Positions 6,537-14,685 of a stretch of DNA of 17,902 nucleotides are shown piece by piece. The notes below the pieces were generated by a model, which searched no databases, was not told the DNA's origin, and worked only from the letters and a program-made list of their open reading frames with translations. Made by a program: the position numbers and the translations under genes. Within the stretch, counting starts at the first letter, position 1, and each line of letters begins with the position of its first letter. The DNA comes from Sutterella sp. (GTDB lineage: Bacteria > Pseudomonadota > Gammaproteobacteria > Burkholderiales > Burkholderiaceae_F): NCBI GenBank assembly GCA_020025965.1, contig JAHHRG010000041.1, positions 1-17,902 of the forward strand, written 5' to 3'.

Positions 6537-8474
6537 TCAATCCTCTGTCGATTGATGAAAAAACGTATAAATCTTCCTCGCAATCTCATCCGAAATTCCG
6601 TCAACACGAGCAATGTCTTCCACAGAGGCGTTGGAAAGTTGTCGGATTCCGCCGAAGTGACTCAATAGCTTCGCACGGCGCTTCGGACCGATCCCCTCGA
6701 TATCCTCCAGGCGGCTCGTCTGACGAGTCTTCGAGCGTTTGGCACGCATACCGGTAATGGCAAAGCGGTGCGCTTCGTCTCGCACTTCTGCAACAAGCAT
6801 CAAAGCGCGGCTCATCGTGCCGAGTACCAGGGGGCCCCGACGTTCTCCGTCAATGATGGGGAAAATCAGCGTTTCCAAACCAACTTTTCGCCCCTCCCCC
6901 TTGGCTACGCCCACAATCACGCTGAGATCGAGCCCCAAGTCCTCAAAGACCTCACGAGCCATCTCCACCTGCCCTTTACCGCCGTCAACGAGCACCACGT
7001 CAGGGAGCTTTGCTTCGCCTCGCGTCACGGGCTTATAGCGGCGTTCCAGAACCTGTCGCATGGCCGCGTAATCGTCTCCCGGTTCAATCCCCGCGATATT
7101 GAAGCGTCGATATAGCGACGACTGCATGCGACCTTCGTTAAAAACGACGCAGGAAGCCTGCGTTGCTTCCCCTGACGTATGTGAAATATCGAAGCATTCG
7201 ATACGAAACTTCATCGGATCGCCGTCTTCGGGTTCGAATTCGAGAATATCGATTAATTCGCGAAGGCGCGTCATGTGGTTGCCTTCCTCCTGGATATGGC
7301 GCGTGAGTGCCACACGTGCGTTCATGACGCACATCTCAAGCCAGCGCCGGCGCACTTCTCGAGGTTCGGTCACCACCGCCACACGACGGCCGGCAAAGCC
7401 CGTCAGCATATCGCCAAGACGCTCAGTGACTTCACTTCTCTCTTCCGCCGTCAGCTGATCGCCGTCGACAATCACCACAGTCGGAATCGGCACGTCCTCA
7501 TAATGCTGCTCGGCATAGGCTTCGACGATTTCAGGAATGCTCGGCATCAGTGATTCGCTCTTCACACCGAATTTCGGAAAACTCGGCCTGTCGCCCAAAT
7601 GCCGTCCGCCTCGAACCATGGCCAAATTGACGCAGGCGACCGCCCCCGACACAGCCACCGCAATAATGTCGGCATCCGTATCACCGCCCGTGGTTTCAAT
7701 CGCCTGCTGATGTTGTACGGTCGTCAATGCAGAAATACGGTCTCGATAGAACGCAGCCTTTTCAAAGTCCCAGGCTTCGGAGGCCGTCCACATCTTCTTT
7801 TCGTATTCTTCAACGATGTCGCTCGTGCGGCCTTCCAAAAAAGCGGCAGCGCGCTCAATATCGCGAGCGTAGTCTTCTTTCGAGATTCGCCCTACGCAAG
7901 GTGCGGAACAACGCCCGATCTGCCCCAATAGACACTGACGGTCGCGGTTTTTAAAGACGGAATTTTCACAGGTACGAAGGCCGAAAACCTTCTGCATGAT
8001 CTGAATAGCTTCGCGAACAGCCGTGCTGTTGGGATAAGGGCCGAAAAAGCGTGACTTGCGATCCACTCCGCCTCGGTAGTATGAAAGACGAGGGAATTCT
8101 TCCGGACCGAGTTTCAGATAGGGATAACTTTTATCGTCCCGAAAGAGAATGTTATATTTCGGATTGAGCGTTTTGATGAGATTGTTTTCAAGAAGCAGCG
8201 CCTCGGCTTCCGATCGCGTCACTGTCGTTTCGAGTTTGACGATCTGGCTCACCATAATCGCAATGCGAGGCGACAAACCGTGCCCTCGGAAATAAGACGA
8301 CACACGCTTCTTGATATCTCGCGCCTTCCCGACATAAAGACACTTACCGTCGGCATCGAAATAGCGGTAACAGCCGGGAAGATTCGGAAGCGTCTTAAGT
8401 TCTCTGGCAGCATCAAAAACCTGAGGTTTCTCAGTATTGGTGGCAATTGTGAGATTCGTTTTCTCGTCGGACAT
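6537..8474 (-). CDS. uvrC: Excinuclease ABC subunit C (UvrC)
   Basis: UvrC makes the dual incisions flanking bulky DNA lesions in nucleotide excision repair after UvrA/UvrB recognition. The 645-aa product has the full domain set. The N-terminal GIY-YIG nuclease begins at LPGCYRYFD...CLYVGKA. The Cys-containing middle includes CLLGQIGRCSAPCVG. A UvrB-interacting UVR motif is seen around EYEKKMWTASEAWDFEKAAF. The RNase H-like C-terminal nuclease contains ECFDISHTSG and VLVDGGKGQ, and tandem helix-hairpin-helix motifs (IEGIGPKRRAKLL and VDGISDEIARKIY) end the protein. ATG 8474 is preferred over GTG 8495 because AGGAAG lies just upstream of it. TACAAT at 8518-8513 (minus strand) may be the -10 element. 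The stop codon lies 73 bases from the end of the insertion sequence, so the coding region is intact but its 3' flank is altered. Confidence 0.97.
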   Translation of the reverse strand: MSDEKTNLTIATNTEKPQVFDAARELKTLPNLPGCYRYFDADGKCLYVGKARDIKKRVSSYFRGHGLSPRIAIMVSQIVKLETTVTRSEAEALLLENNLIKTLNPKYNILFRDDKSYPYLKLGPEEFPRLSYYRGGVDRKSRFFGPYPNSTAVREAIQIMQKVFGLRTCENSVFKNRDRQCLLGQIGRCSAPCVGRISKEDYARDIERAAAFLEGRTSDIVEEYEKKMWTASEAWDFEKAAFYRDRISALTTVQHQQAIETTGGDTDADIIAVAVSGAVACVNLAMVRGGRHLGDRPSFPKFGVKSESLMPSIPEIVEAYAEQHYEDVPIPTVVIVDGDQLTAEERSEVTERLGDMLTGFAGRRVAVVTEPREVRRRWLEMCVMNARVALTRHIQEEGNHMTRLRELIDILEFEPEDGDPMKFRIECFDISHTSGEATQASCVVFNEGRMQSSLYRRFNIAGIEPGDDYAAMRQVLERRYKPVTRGEAKLPDVVLVDGGKGQVEMAREVFEDLGLDLSVIVGVAKGEGRKVGLETLIFPIIDGERRGPLVLGTMSRALMLVAEVRDEAHRFAITGMRAKRSKTRQTSRLEDIEGIGPKRRAKLLSHFGGIRQLSNASVEDIARVDGISDEIARKIYTFFHQSTED

Positions 8475-8656
8475 GCTTGGGCTTCCTAGATTCACTCGTC
8501 ATTGATCAGCCTATTGTACTGAGATTTGCCGTCCTGCTCGGACTTCCCGTCAGCGTCGCTGAGTTGTATCATAGAGGGTATTAACGAAAGAGAGTGCAGT
8601 AAAGATGCTTTTGTGCTCTCCACCAATAAGAATTGTCTGACTGCCGGAGACACATA

Positions 8657-9358
8657 ATGCGTCGCTTCATCAGTTATGAATTTCTCTATTACCTCTTCTG
8701 GTTCTCGGTCGCCGTCTCAATTTATTTCGTCAATACCGGAGACATCAGAATCTCAGAAGCCTGTTCGATCAATCTCTCTTTGCTCGCCCTGGCCGTTGCC
8801 AATCATTCGAACTTTAACGTTCAAAGTGAAAAAGTGAAGGAAGTCGTCCGCGAACATCTGCTGATGCTCTACGACACGCTTTTCCTGACAGCCAAGTATC
8901 TTGAGTCCGATCTCTCCAAGATGGCCGATGTTTATACGAACGAAAAAGCGATCGTCCGTCATTTGGAAGAACTTCGAGATAAAAAAACGGAAATGACAAG
9001 ACTCGCCTCAAGACTGTCTTTTTTTATCGATGAAAAAGAAATCTGTGCCGAGACTGATGCAATTAACACGAAAATCGACTCGCTTATTGAAAAGGTCGAC
9101 TTTTATCGCATACACGATCTGCCGTCCGTTGTCGGCATGGTCGCTCATCTCAAAGAAACGGACGAAACCGCCAAGGATATTAAGTCGGGACTCAAAACTT
9201 CCATCTCTCAATATCAATCGATCTTGGGCGAGATCGCCGGCCTCGAACGCAAACTCGTCATCGATCTCACCGAAGGTCCGGTCATTAAGAAGCTCAGGAA
9301 TTATCGCGGGCTCGGCAAAATCAAACTGACAAAATGTACGCCGCTCTCGGATCATTGA
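8657..9358 (+). CDS. Membrane-anchored coiled-coil protein of unknown function
   Basis: This 233-aa product is not recognised. The N-terminus has a hydrophobic, aromatic-rich helix (about residues 6-26, LYYLFWFSVAVSIYFV) and a second weaker hydrophobic stretch (about 35-48, SINLSLLALAVA). The remaining ~180 residues are charged and mostly helical, with heptad-like patterns around RHLEELRDKKTEMTRLASRL, suggesting a cytoplasmic coiled coil. The basic C-terminus ends in a Lys/Arg-rich segment. The start is ATG 8657, with GGAG 7-8 bases upstream; an earlier in-frame TTG at 8633 lacks one. It is divergent from uvrC, stands alone, and is closed by a strong terminator. A role in envelope organisation is possible but is only a guess. 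Confidence 0.75.
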   Translation: MRRFISYEFLYYLFWFSVAVSIYFVNTGDIRISEACSINLSLLALAVANHSNFNVQSEKVKEVVREHLLMLYDTLFLTAKYLESDLSKMADVYTNEKAIVRHLEELRDKKTEMTRLASRLSFFIDEKEICAETDAINTKIDSLIEKVDFYRIHDLPSVVGMVAHLKETDETAKDIKSGLKTSISQYQSILGEIAGLERKLVIDLTEGPVIKKLRNYRGLGKIKLTKCTPLSDH

Positions 9359-9386
9359 CCGTTGACGATTCGATCTCCATAGACAA

Positions 9387-9433
9387 AAACCGCTTCGCGC
9401 CAATACGTGGCGTCGAAGCGGTTTCGATCTTTT
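9387..9433 (+). terminator. Intrinsic terminator of the coiled-coil gene
   Basis: AAACCGCTTCG (9387-9397) and CGAAGCGGTTT (9414-9424) extend inward through CGCC/GGCG with a one-base bulge, leaving a 7-base loop. A short T-rich tail (CGATCTTTT) follows. Confidence 0.85.
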
Positions 9434-9561
9434 CAAGGGAAAGTTGACTTCGGTTTGATCCCGGCCTTGGCAGAAACATCGTTCACCGTCTTCATAAAGC
9501 GATTGATGTTCCCACATTGGAAAATTTCGGACGGTCAGACACTGTTTCCCCGATCCTTTCA

Positions 9562-10140
9562 TTATGAAAGGGATACCTCTGTACTAAGCCTTACGTCCTT
9601 CGAGAGATCCGGCTCGGATTGTCCATTTTTTCGGACAACCACAATCAATTTAATCGCGAAATACGTGAGAACCCCTATCAGACACCCACTCGTGTCGATC
9701 ATCATATCGGTGAACTCACATGAACGCCCCGGAACAAAAGACTGATGCCATTCGTCGGAAACGGCATAGAGAGCCCCAACCGCTACAGCCAACCAACACG
9801 CATGACGATGCAAAGACGGGCTGTGACGCAACCACGAGACCAGCGCAAAACCGAACGCCGCATATTCCGTGAAATGCGCCGTCTTTCGCACCGCATAGTC
9901 GAGTGCCGGTGCCAAATTGACAACCTGAGTCGGCAATCCCAGTTGGCTCAGTATTTCGTTCGAAAAAGGGGGCCACAAGAGGAAGTTGGCCAATCCGGTG
10001 CCGAAAAAGAGACTCTGCTCGCATGACGCATCGGCGGGCTGAGCAGACATCAAGAAGATAAACCCGGCAATCGCGAACACCAAAAATCCACGAACAAACT
10101 GGTTATGCAGAGAAAAAGAGATGAATGAGTGCTTAGGCAT
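9562..10140 (-). CDS. VanZ-family membrane protein
   Basis: This ~192-aa integral membrane protein carries the VanZ-family signature: RKTAHFTEYAAFGFAL followed by ALYAVSDEWHQSFVPGR and a TDMMIDTSGCLIG helix. About four membrane helices are visible (near FVRGFLVFAIAGFIFLMSA, FTEYAAFGFALVSWL, CWLAVAVGALYAVSDE and the final helix before VVVRKNG). VanZ itself confers low-level teicoplanin resistance in enterococci; most relatives have no known function. ATG 10140 was chosen, but an in-frame TTG at 10170 would add ten residues and neither has a clear ribosome-binding site. The stop codon lies inside a short palindrome (CCTTTCAT-T-ATGAAAGG, 9555-9571). Nothing coding is seen between 9434 and 9561. 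Confidence 0.8.
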   Translation of the reverse strand: MPKHSFISFSLHNQFVRGFLVFAIAGFIFLMSAQPADASCEQSLFFGTGLANFLLWPPFSNEILSQLGLPTQVVNLAPALDYAVRKTAHFTEYAAFGFALVSWLRHSPSLHRHACWLAVAVGALYAVSDEWHQSFVPGRSCEFTDMMIDTSGCLIGVLTYFAIKLIVVVRKNGQSEPDLSKDVRLSTEVSLS

Positions 10141-10238
10141 GTTCGAATGAACGGGGATTTTCTTCTTCAAAATTGTGAAACCGTGAGAACTATGACCGAC
10201 AGAAGCGTCGCCCGCGCTGGAGTCAAAAAGAGCGACCT

Positions 10239-11273
10239 TTATCGGCTGAGGGTCTTGACGTACTCGAGAAGAATGCCTTCCCAGACCTGACGCGGAGCGA
10301 GAGGATGCTCGGCGGCACGGCGCATATCGTCCACCGACTTCATGAAGCTCATCAGACGGTCGATCGGGATGCCGGCCACCAGTCTTTCTATCACGTCTTT
10401 TTCATGAATAAAGAAATGCACGGGCAAACCGGATGCGACCCGCACGAGGTCATAGCACCAGCGGGATAAAAAGAGCGACACGGCGGGGGTCTTCATATCG
10501 ACCGTATAGCCTCTGACAATGTCGTCCGGCGTCAGATTGCCGCCCTTCTGAAGCATGCCCTTCAAAGCGTCGAATGCCTTCGGCGGCAATGAGAGACCGG
10601 TCGTATCCTTGAGAGCCAAGAGCGGCGCACCGCCAGCCATGGCAAGAGCCGCTTCGGGATCCGTCACACGCTTTTGAGTTGAGAGCCAAGCGAGCGCTTC
10701 CTCGCGTGTCGGCAGCCCTACGCGCAACAGACGGCTACGAGAACGAATGGTCGGCAGAACCGCATCGATATCGTCGGCGACCAAAATATAGACAAGCCCT
10801 TCGGGCGGTTCTTCCATCGACTTTAAGAGCGAAGCTGCCGCTTCGGCACGCACCATGTCAGCCGGATAAACGAGCACGACACGGCGGCCGCCGCGGTGCG
10901 ACGCCATCGTCAGAAAGTCAGAGAGAGCACGGAACTGATGAATACGCACTTCGCGCGAAAGCTTCGTTTTGCCGCTTTCGTTTTCTGCGGGTGTGTAAGG
11001 AAGTTCCAATTCATTGGCGATGTATTCAGACACCACGATACGAAGATCGGGATGCGTGCCCGACTTCACCAGTCGGCAACCGGCACAATGTCCGCATGCC
11101 GTACCGTCGGGCTTTGTGTCTTCGCAAAGAAGGCTTTCGGCAAAAGCGCGGGCAAGTTCGAGCGTACCGGAGCCCGGCGCACCGTGAATCAAGATGGCAT
11201 TGGGCAGCTTGTCGCGCATGTCGGAAAGACGCGCGGCCGCTTCTTCGAGCCAGGGATAAGGCGCTAGAGCCAT
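10239..11273 (-). CDS. holB: DNA polymerase III subunit delta-prime (HolB)
   Basis: This is the 344-aa clamp-loader subunit. The N-terminal AAA+ fold has a degenerate Walker A, GAPGSGTL, in which the P-loop Lys-Thr is lost; delta-prime subunits normally do not hydrolyse ATP. A zinc-binding set CGHCAGC is followed by KSGTHPDLR. The central block has VVLVYPADMVRAEAAASLLKSMEEPP, typical of the family. The usual SRC motif is SRS here (IRSRSRLLRV), again fitting a non-catalytic subunit. The gene start overlaps the end of tmk by 10 bases (11264-11273), indicating a translationally coupled tmk-holB operon. The pair is divergent from mltG. Confidence 0.93.
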   Translation of the reverse strand: MALAPYPWLEEAAARLSDMRDKLPNAILIHGAPGSGTLELARAFAESLLCEDTKPDGTACGHCAGCRLVKSGTHPDLRIVVSEYIANELELPYTPAENESGKTKLSREVRIHQFRALSDFLTMASHRGGRRVVLVYPADMVRAEAAASLLKSMEEPPEGLVYILVADDIDAVLPTIRSRSRLLRVGLPTREEALAWLSTQKRVTDPEAALAMAGGAPLLALKDTTGLSLPPKAFDALKGMLQKGGNLTPDDIVRGYTVDMKTPAVSLFLSRWCYDLVRVASGLPVHFFIHEKDVIERLVAGIPIDRLMSFMKSVDDMRRAAEHPLAPRQVWEGILLEYVKTLSR

Positions 11274-11878
11274 CGTGCGACTCCTTCTTTAATGACGGCG
11301 GCAATGGCTTCGGGCGTATCGCCGGCATTGACCGTAAGGAAACGTTCGGCATTGCGTTCGGCGCGATCCAGATAAGCCGCACGGACGGCTTCGAAGAAAG
11401 CCTTGTTTTCTCGTTCAAAACGGTCTTCTTCCCCAGCACGAACGTGGCGACGCTTCTCCGCCGTTTCGGGCGACAAGTCAAAGAGCACCGTCATATCGGG
11501 CGCAAAGCCCTTCAGTGTCCAGGCTTCCAAGGCTTCCGTTTCTTCACTCGAAAAACCCTTGCCGCCCACCTGATAGGCGTAAGTCGCATCGGCAAAACGA
11601 TCGGACAAGACCCAGGCACCGCGCTCGAGTGCGGGCTTAATCTTCGTTTCGACGTGTTCGGCGCGGCCGGCAAAGAAAAGGAGCGTTTCGGTTCGAACCG
11701 TCATTTCATCATTTAGGAGCATCTCGCGGATCTTCTCTCCGACGGGCGTACCGCCCGGCTCTCTCGAACGCACGACTTCAATGCCGTGTTCCCGGAGGTG
11801 CTTTTCGAGCGCATCGATCTGCGTCGTCTTGCCGGCTCCGTCAATGCCTTCGAAAGTGATGAAACGTCCTCTTGTCAT
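11264..11878 (-). CDS. tmk: Thymidylate kinase (dTMP kinase)
   Basis: It phosphorylates dTMP to dTDP with ATP, an essential step for DNA synthesis. The 204-aa product is normal length. The P-loop EGIDGAGKTTQ spans about residues 10-20, REPGGTPVGE follows, the DR(F/Y) motif is in LSDRFADATYAYQ, and the lid region RAGEEDRFERE is present. A GGGGAG sequence lies about 11 bases upstream of ATG 11878. The ATG also overlaps, as ATGA, the stop of a short upstream reading frame (11875-11964). Its 3' end overlaps holB. Confidence 0.96.
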   Translation of the reverse strand: MTRGRFITFEGIDGAGKTTQIDALEKHLREHGIEVVRSREPGGTPVGEKIREMLLNDEMTVRTETLLFFAGRAEHVETKIKPALERGAWVLSDRFADATYAYQVGGKGFSSEETEALEAWTLKGFAPDMTVLFDLSPETAEKRRHVRAGEEDRFERENKAFFEAVRAAYLDRAERNAERFLTVNAGDTPEAIAAVIKEGVARWL

Positions 11879-12186
11879 GTCTCAACCGTCTCCCCGGTGT
11901 CAGTGCTTGGTTTATTCATGAAGCCGTCAGTTTTGAGTGAAATGGTCGGCTTCGTGTTCGACATCTTGGTCTCGTATTTATTCGAGCAATCCGTTCGCAG
12001 ACTCTCTTGTCGCAAACGGCACTCTTTGCCCAATCCGTTTATTTTAGCGTGAAAGCCCGTGCCTTTTGCTTGGATGAGCATCGCCCCTCCTTGCCTTCTC
12101 GACATCTTTCTGCGCCGATTCCTCTCTTTTTTCTCCCGTGTGTGCGTTAGAATCAAGGCACTTTTTACTGATACCCAAAACAAAAC
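11879..12186. promoter_or_regulatory. Divergent control region between tmk and mltG
   Basis: No convincing gene lies here beyond a possible 29-codon minus-strand leader frame ending in ATGA with tmk. CAATCCGTT occurs twice in direct orientation (11987-11995 and 12031-12039), 44 bases apart, near four helical turns. On the plus strand TAGAAT just before the AAGGCAC stretch is a candidate -10 for mltG. Nothing else stands out. Confidence 0.4.
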
Positions 12187-13497
12187 GTGAATCCGAACCC
12201 CACAGAGAAGAACGAAACCCAAGAGACGATCGCAGCGCCCGATGCTTCTACGGCACCGGCAACGCCCGTCAGTTCGTCCGAAACGGTTGAATTTCAGTCA
12301 AACTCAATTAAACCTGAGGACAACCCATCCCGGGATGCGGTTGAATCCAAGGAAGAAGTGCCGGGCGACACGGCTTCAATCGAAGCGCGCGAAAGCAACG
12401 AAGCCGATCGGCCTTCGGATGAAAAAAACGCCGTTACCGAAAACTCTGCCCCAAAAGTGTCCGTCAAGGGGCGTCTTTCTCGTTCTCTCGAGAAGCGAAG
12501 CACGAAAATCGTTGCTATTGTCCTCGGGCTTATCGTCGTCGCGCTTTACTCCTTCCGTTGGTATCTCTTCGAACGTCCCGTCCCCTTCAAAGTCGAAGCA
12601 ACGGATATTTCCGTAATGGTCTCGGAGGGCGATACCGCGCGCCGCGTGATGAACAAACTCGCAGAAAACGGACTCGACGTAGATCTCACGACCATGCGTC
12701 TGGCGGCTCGCTTTGCCAACATCGATCTTCGTCGCATTCATGCGGGGCTCTATAAATTTGAAGCCGGTCTTTCCCCCGTCGCGATTCTGGAGAAAATTTC
12801 CAAGGGTGCACTCGCCGACCGCCAGCTTCGCATCCCCGACGGCGCACCGATTTGGGAAGTGATGAAATTGATCCGCGAGCATGACGGCATCAAACAGACG
12901 ACCGCCGACAAGTCTGAAATTGAAATCGCCGCGCTGTTGGGTCTTGAGACGCCCTCTTTAGAAGGTTGGCTTGCGCCCGACACGTATCATTTTGCGAGCG
13001 GCACCAGTGACCTGACGATTCTGCGCGTAGCCGTCAAACAGCAGCAGGATCGCCTGCAAAAAGCCTGGGCGACTCGCTCGCCTGACGTTCAAGTCAAGAG
13101 TCTTTACGAAGCGCTCATTCTCGCCTCCATCATTGAAAAGGAAACGGGGCACAGCGCCGACCGTACGCTAATCAGTTCCGTTTTCAACAACCGTCTTCGC
13201 ATCAACATGCCGCTGCAGACCGATCCGAGCGTGATTTACGGTATCGGTGAAACGTTTGACGGTAATTTGACTCGAAAACAATTGCAGACGTCGACCGCCT
13301 ACAACACGTATAAGATTCAGGGATTGCCGCCCACGCCGATTGCCATGCCCTCGCCCGCTTCGATTGAAGCCGCGATGCATCCCGCGAATACGAAGTTCTT
13401 GTACTTTGTCTCTCGCGGTGACGGCACGAGCGAATTTTCCACCAATCTGAAAGATCACAACCGCGCCGTTCAACGATATATTCTGCAGCGTCGCTAA
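12187..13497 (+). CDS. mltG: Endolytic murein transglycosylase MltG
   Basis: MltG cleaves nascent glycan strands at the inner membrane and is thought to set glycan chain length. This 436-aa protein has a long acidic, low-complexity N-terminus (about residues 1-100, Glu/Ser/Thr/Pro-rich) on the cytoplasmic side, a transmembrane helix near 107-128 (IVAIVLGLIVVALYSFRWYL), a LysM-like region, and the YceG catalytic domain. The catalytic Glu is Glu317 in SIIEKETG, followed by the family blocks SVFNNRLRINMPLQTDPSV, YNTYKIQGLPPTPI and ASIEAAMHP. The start is taken as GTG 12187 without a clear ribosome-binding site, so it is uncertain; the cytoplasmic tail is longer than usual. ygfZ follows after 24 bases, so the two are co-transcribed. 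Confidence 0.93.
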   Translation: MNPNPTEKNETQETIAAPDASTAPATPVSSSETVEFQSNSIKPEDNPSRDAVESKEEVPGDTASIEARESNEADRPSDEKNAVTENSAPKVSVKGRLSRSLEKRSTKIVAIVLGLIVVALYSFRWYLFERPVPFKVEATDISVMVSEGDTARRVMNKLAENGLDVDLTTMRLAARFANIDLRRIHAGLYKFEAGLSPVAILEKISKGALADRQLRIPDGAPIWEVMKLIREHDGIKQTTADKSEIEIAALLGLETPSLEGWLAPDTYHFASGTSDLTILRVAVKQQQDRLQKAWATRSPDVQVKSLYEALILASIIEKETGHSADRTLISSVFNNRLRINMPLQTDPSVIYGIGETFDGNLTRKQLQTSTAYNTYKIQGLPPTPIAMPSPASIEAAMHPANTKFLYFVSRGDGTSEFSTNLKDHNRAVQRYILQRR

Positions 13498-13521
13498 ATA
13501 ACAACCATTGAAGGATTCACT

Positions 13522-14511
13522 ATGTCTGAGGCTTGTTCTCTTCCCGTCAATCATCCGGGATACTTCTCGCTCACCGACCGCAGCCGCGATATCGTCCGAC
13601 TCGACGACCTCGGCATTGTTCGCGTCTCCGGCAAGGATGCCGTCACTTTCCTTCACGGACAGTTTACGAATGTCGTCAAGGGTCTCGGCCTTCGTACGAT
13701 CGCTGCGGGCTATTGTTCTCCGAAGGGACGTTTACTCGCCACCTTCCGTCTCTGGATGGAAGGCGACGATGTCATGATGATGCTCCCGCGTGCAGTGGCT
13801 CCGGCTTTTGTGAAGCGCCTCAAGATGTTCGTTCTGCGTGCCGACGTCACCTTTACCTGCGCCTGCCACGACCGTACGATCTACGGCCTCTTGAATAAGA
13901 CGAAAGACAATCTCACAGCGGCCGGTCTTACGCTTCCGCCCGAAGGCGATACCGCTCGCAAGGACGACACCATTGTCCTCGGGCTCTCCGCTTCGTCCGC
14001 CATCGACGGTTTGATTGATGCCGCTCCGCGTGCCATCGTCATTGCGCCGAAGACGCTCGACCTTTTCCCCGCCGACAAGGTCGCCGACAATTCCGCGCTT
14101 TGGTGGGTCGGCAATATTGCCGCGGGCGTGGCTACCGTGTGGCCGGAAACCCGCGAAGTCTTCGTGCCGCAGGCCGTCAACTACGAATTGACGGGCGGCG
14201 TGGTGTTCAACAAGGGCTGCTACCCCGGCCAGGAAGTCGTCTCCCGCGTTCAGCATATCGGCGAAAGCCCGCGCCGCGCCTTTATCGGCTGGGCGGATAC
14301 GGCTGAAGACGTTCTGCCTGGCGCCACCGTCTGGAGCGACGGCAAGGAATCGGGCTTCGTGATCGAATCCGTTCGTGTTGAAGAAAAGACTCTGGTGATC
14401 TTCTCCGCCGCATTGGCCGCAAAAGAGAAGGGCTTCTCGCTCTCCGAAGCTGGTGCCGCCGTCACGGTTCTGCCGCTTCCCTACGAAATCCGCAACGTGC
14501 TCAACCGTTAA
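13522..14511 (+). CDS. ygfZ: YgfZ-type folate-binding protein (Fe-S cluster assembly/repair)
   Basis: This 329-aa member of the YgfZ/GcvT-like family (COG0354) is associated with folate-dependent maintenance of certain Fe-S enzymes. The defining motif KGCYPGQE starts at residue 231 with the conserved Cys233 and is followed by VVSRVQHIGESPRRAFIGW. The N-terminus shows the family pattern VSGKDAVTFLHGQFTNVV and GYCSPKGRLLATFRLW. AAGGA lies 8 bases upstream of ATG 13522. The gene closes an mltG-ygfZ unit ended by the terminator at 14520-14562. Confidence 0.93.
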   Translation: MSEACSLPVNHPGYFSLTDRSRDIVRLDDLGIVRVSGKDAVTFLHGQFTNVVKGLGLRTIAAGYCSPKGRLLATFRLWMEGDDVMMMLPRAVAPAFVKRLKMFVLRADVTFTCACHDRTIYGLLNKTKDNLTAAGLTLPPEGDTARKDDTIVLGLSASSAIDGLIDAAPRAIVIAPKTLDLFPADKVADNSALWWVGNIAAGVATVWPETREVFVPQAVNYELTGGVVFNKGCYPGQEVVSRVQHIGESPRRAFIGWADTAEDVLPGATVWSDGKESGFVIESVRVEEKTLVIFSAALAAKEKGFSLSEAGAAVTVLPLPYEIRNVLNR

Positions 14512-14519
14512 TTGAGCCC

Positions 14520-14562
14520 GAAACCCGTCTCAGAAAATGTTCCTCGGACGGGTTTCTTTTTT
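14520..14562 (+). terminator. Intrinsic terminator of mltG-ygfZ
   Basis: GAAACCCGTC (14520-14529) and GACGGGTTTC (14547-14556) form a 10-bp stem followed by six T residues. Confidence 0.92.
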
Positions 14563-14685
14563 CCGTTCTCACTTCCCGCAGTTCGTTTCTGACGAATAAC
14601 GGCAGGGATTTACCCGAAAGACACCCGCAGGCCATAAAAGCATTTGCTAGACTGAAATCGAAGCCTACGGACCGGACTCAAGATT

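Noticed and set aside
9008..9562. 184-codon minus-strand open frame
   Set aside because: It is antisense to the coiled-coil gene and crosses that gene's terminator; no motif supports it.
10679..11716. 345-codon plus-strand open frame
   Set aside because: It is antisense to holB and tmk, both certain. Its Arg-rich low-complexity translation is typical of a shadow frame.
13732..14256. 174-codon minus-strand open frame
   Set aside because: It is antisense to ygfZ, with no recognisable domain.
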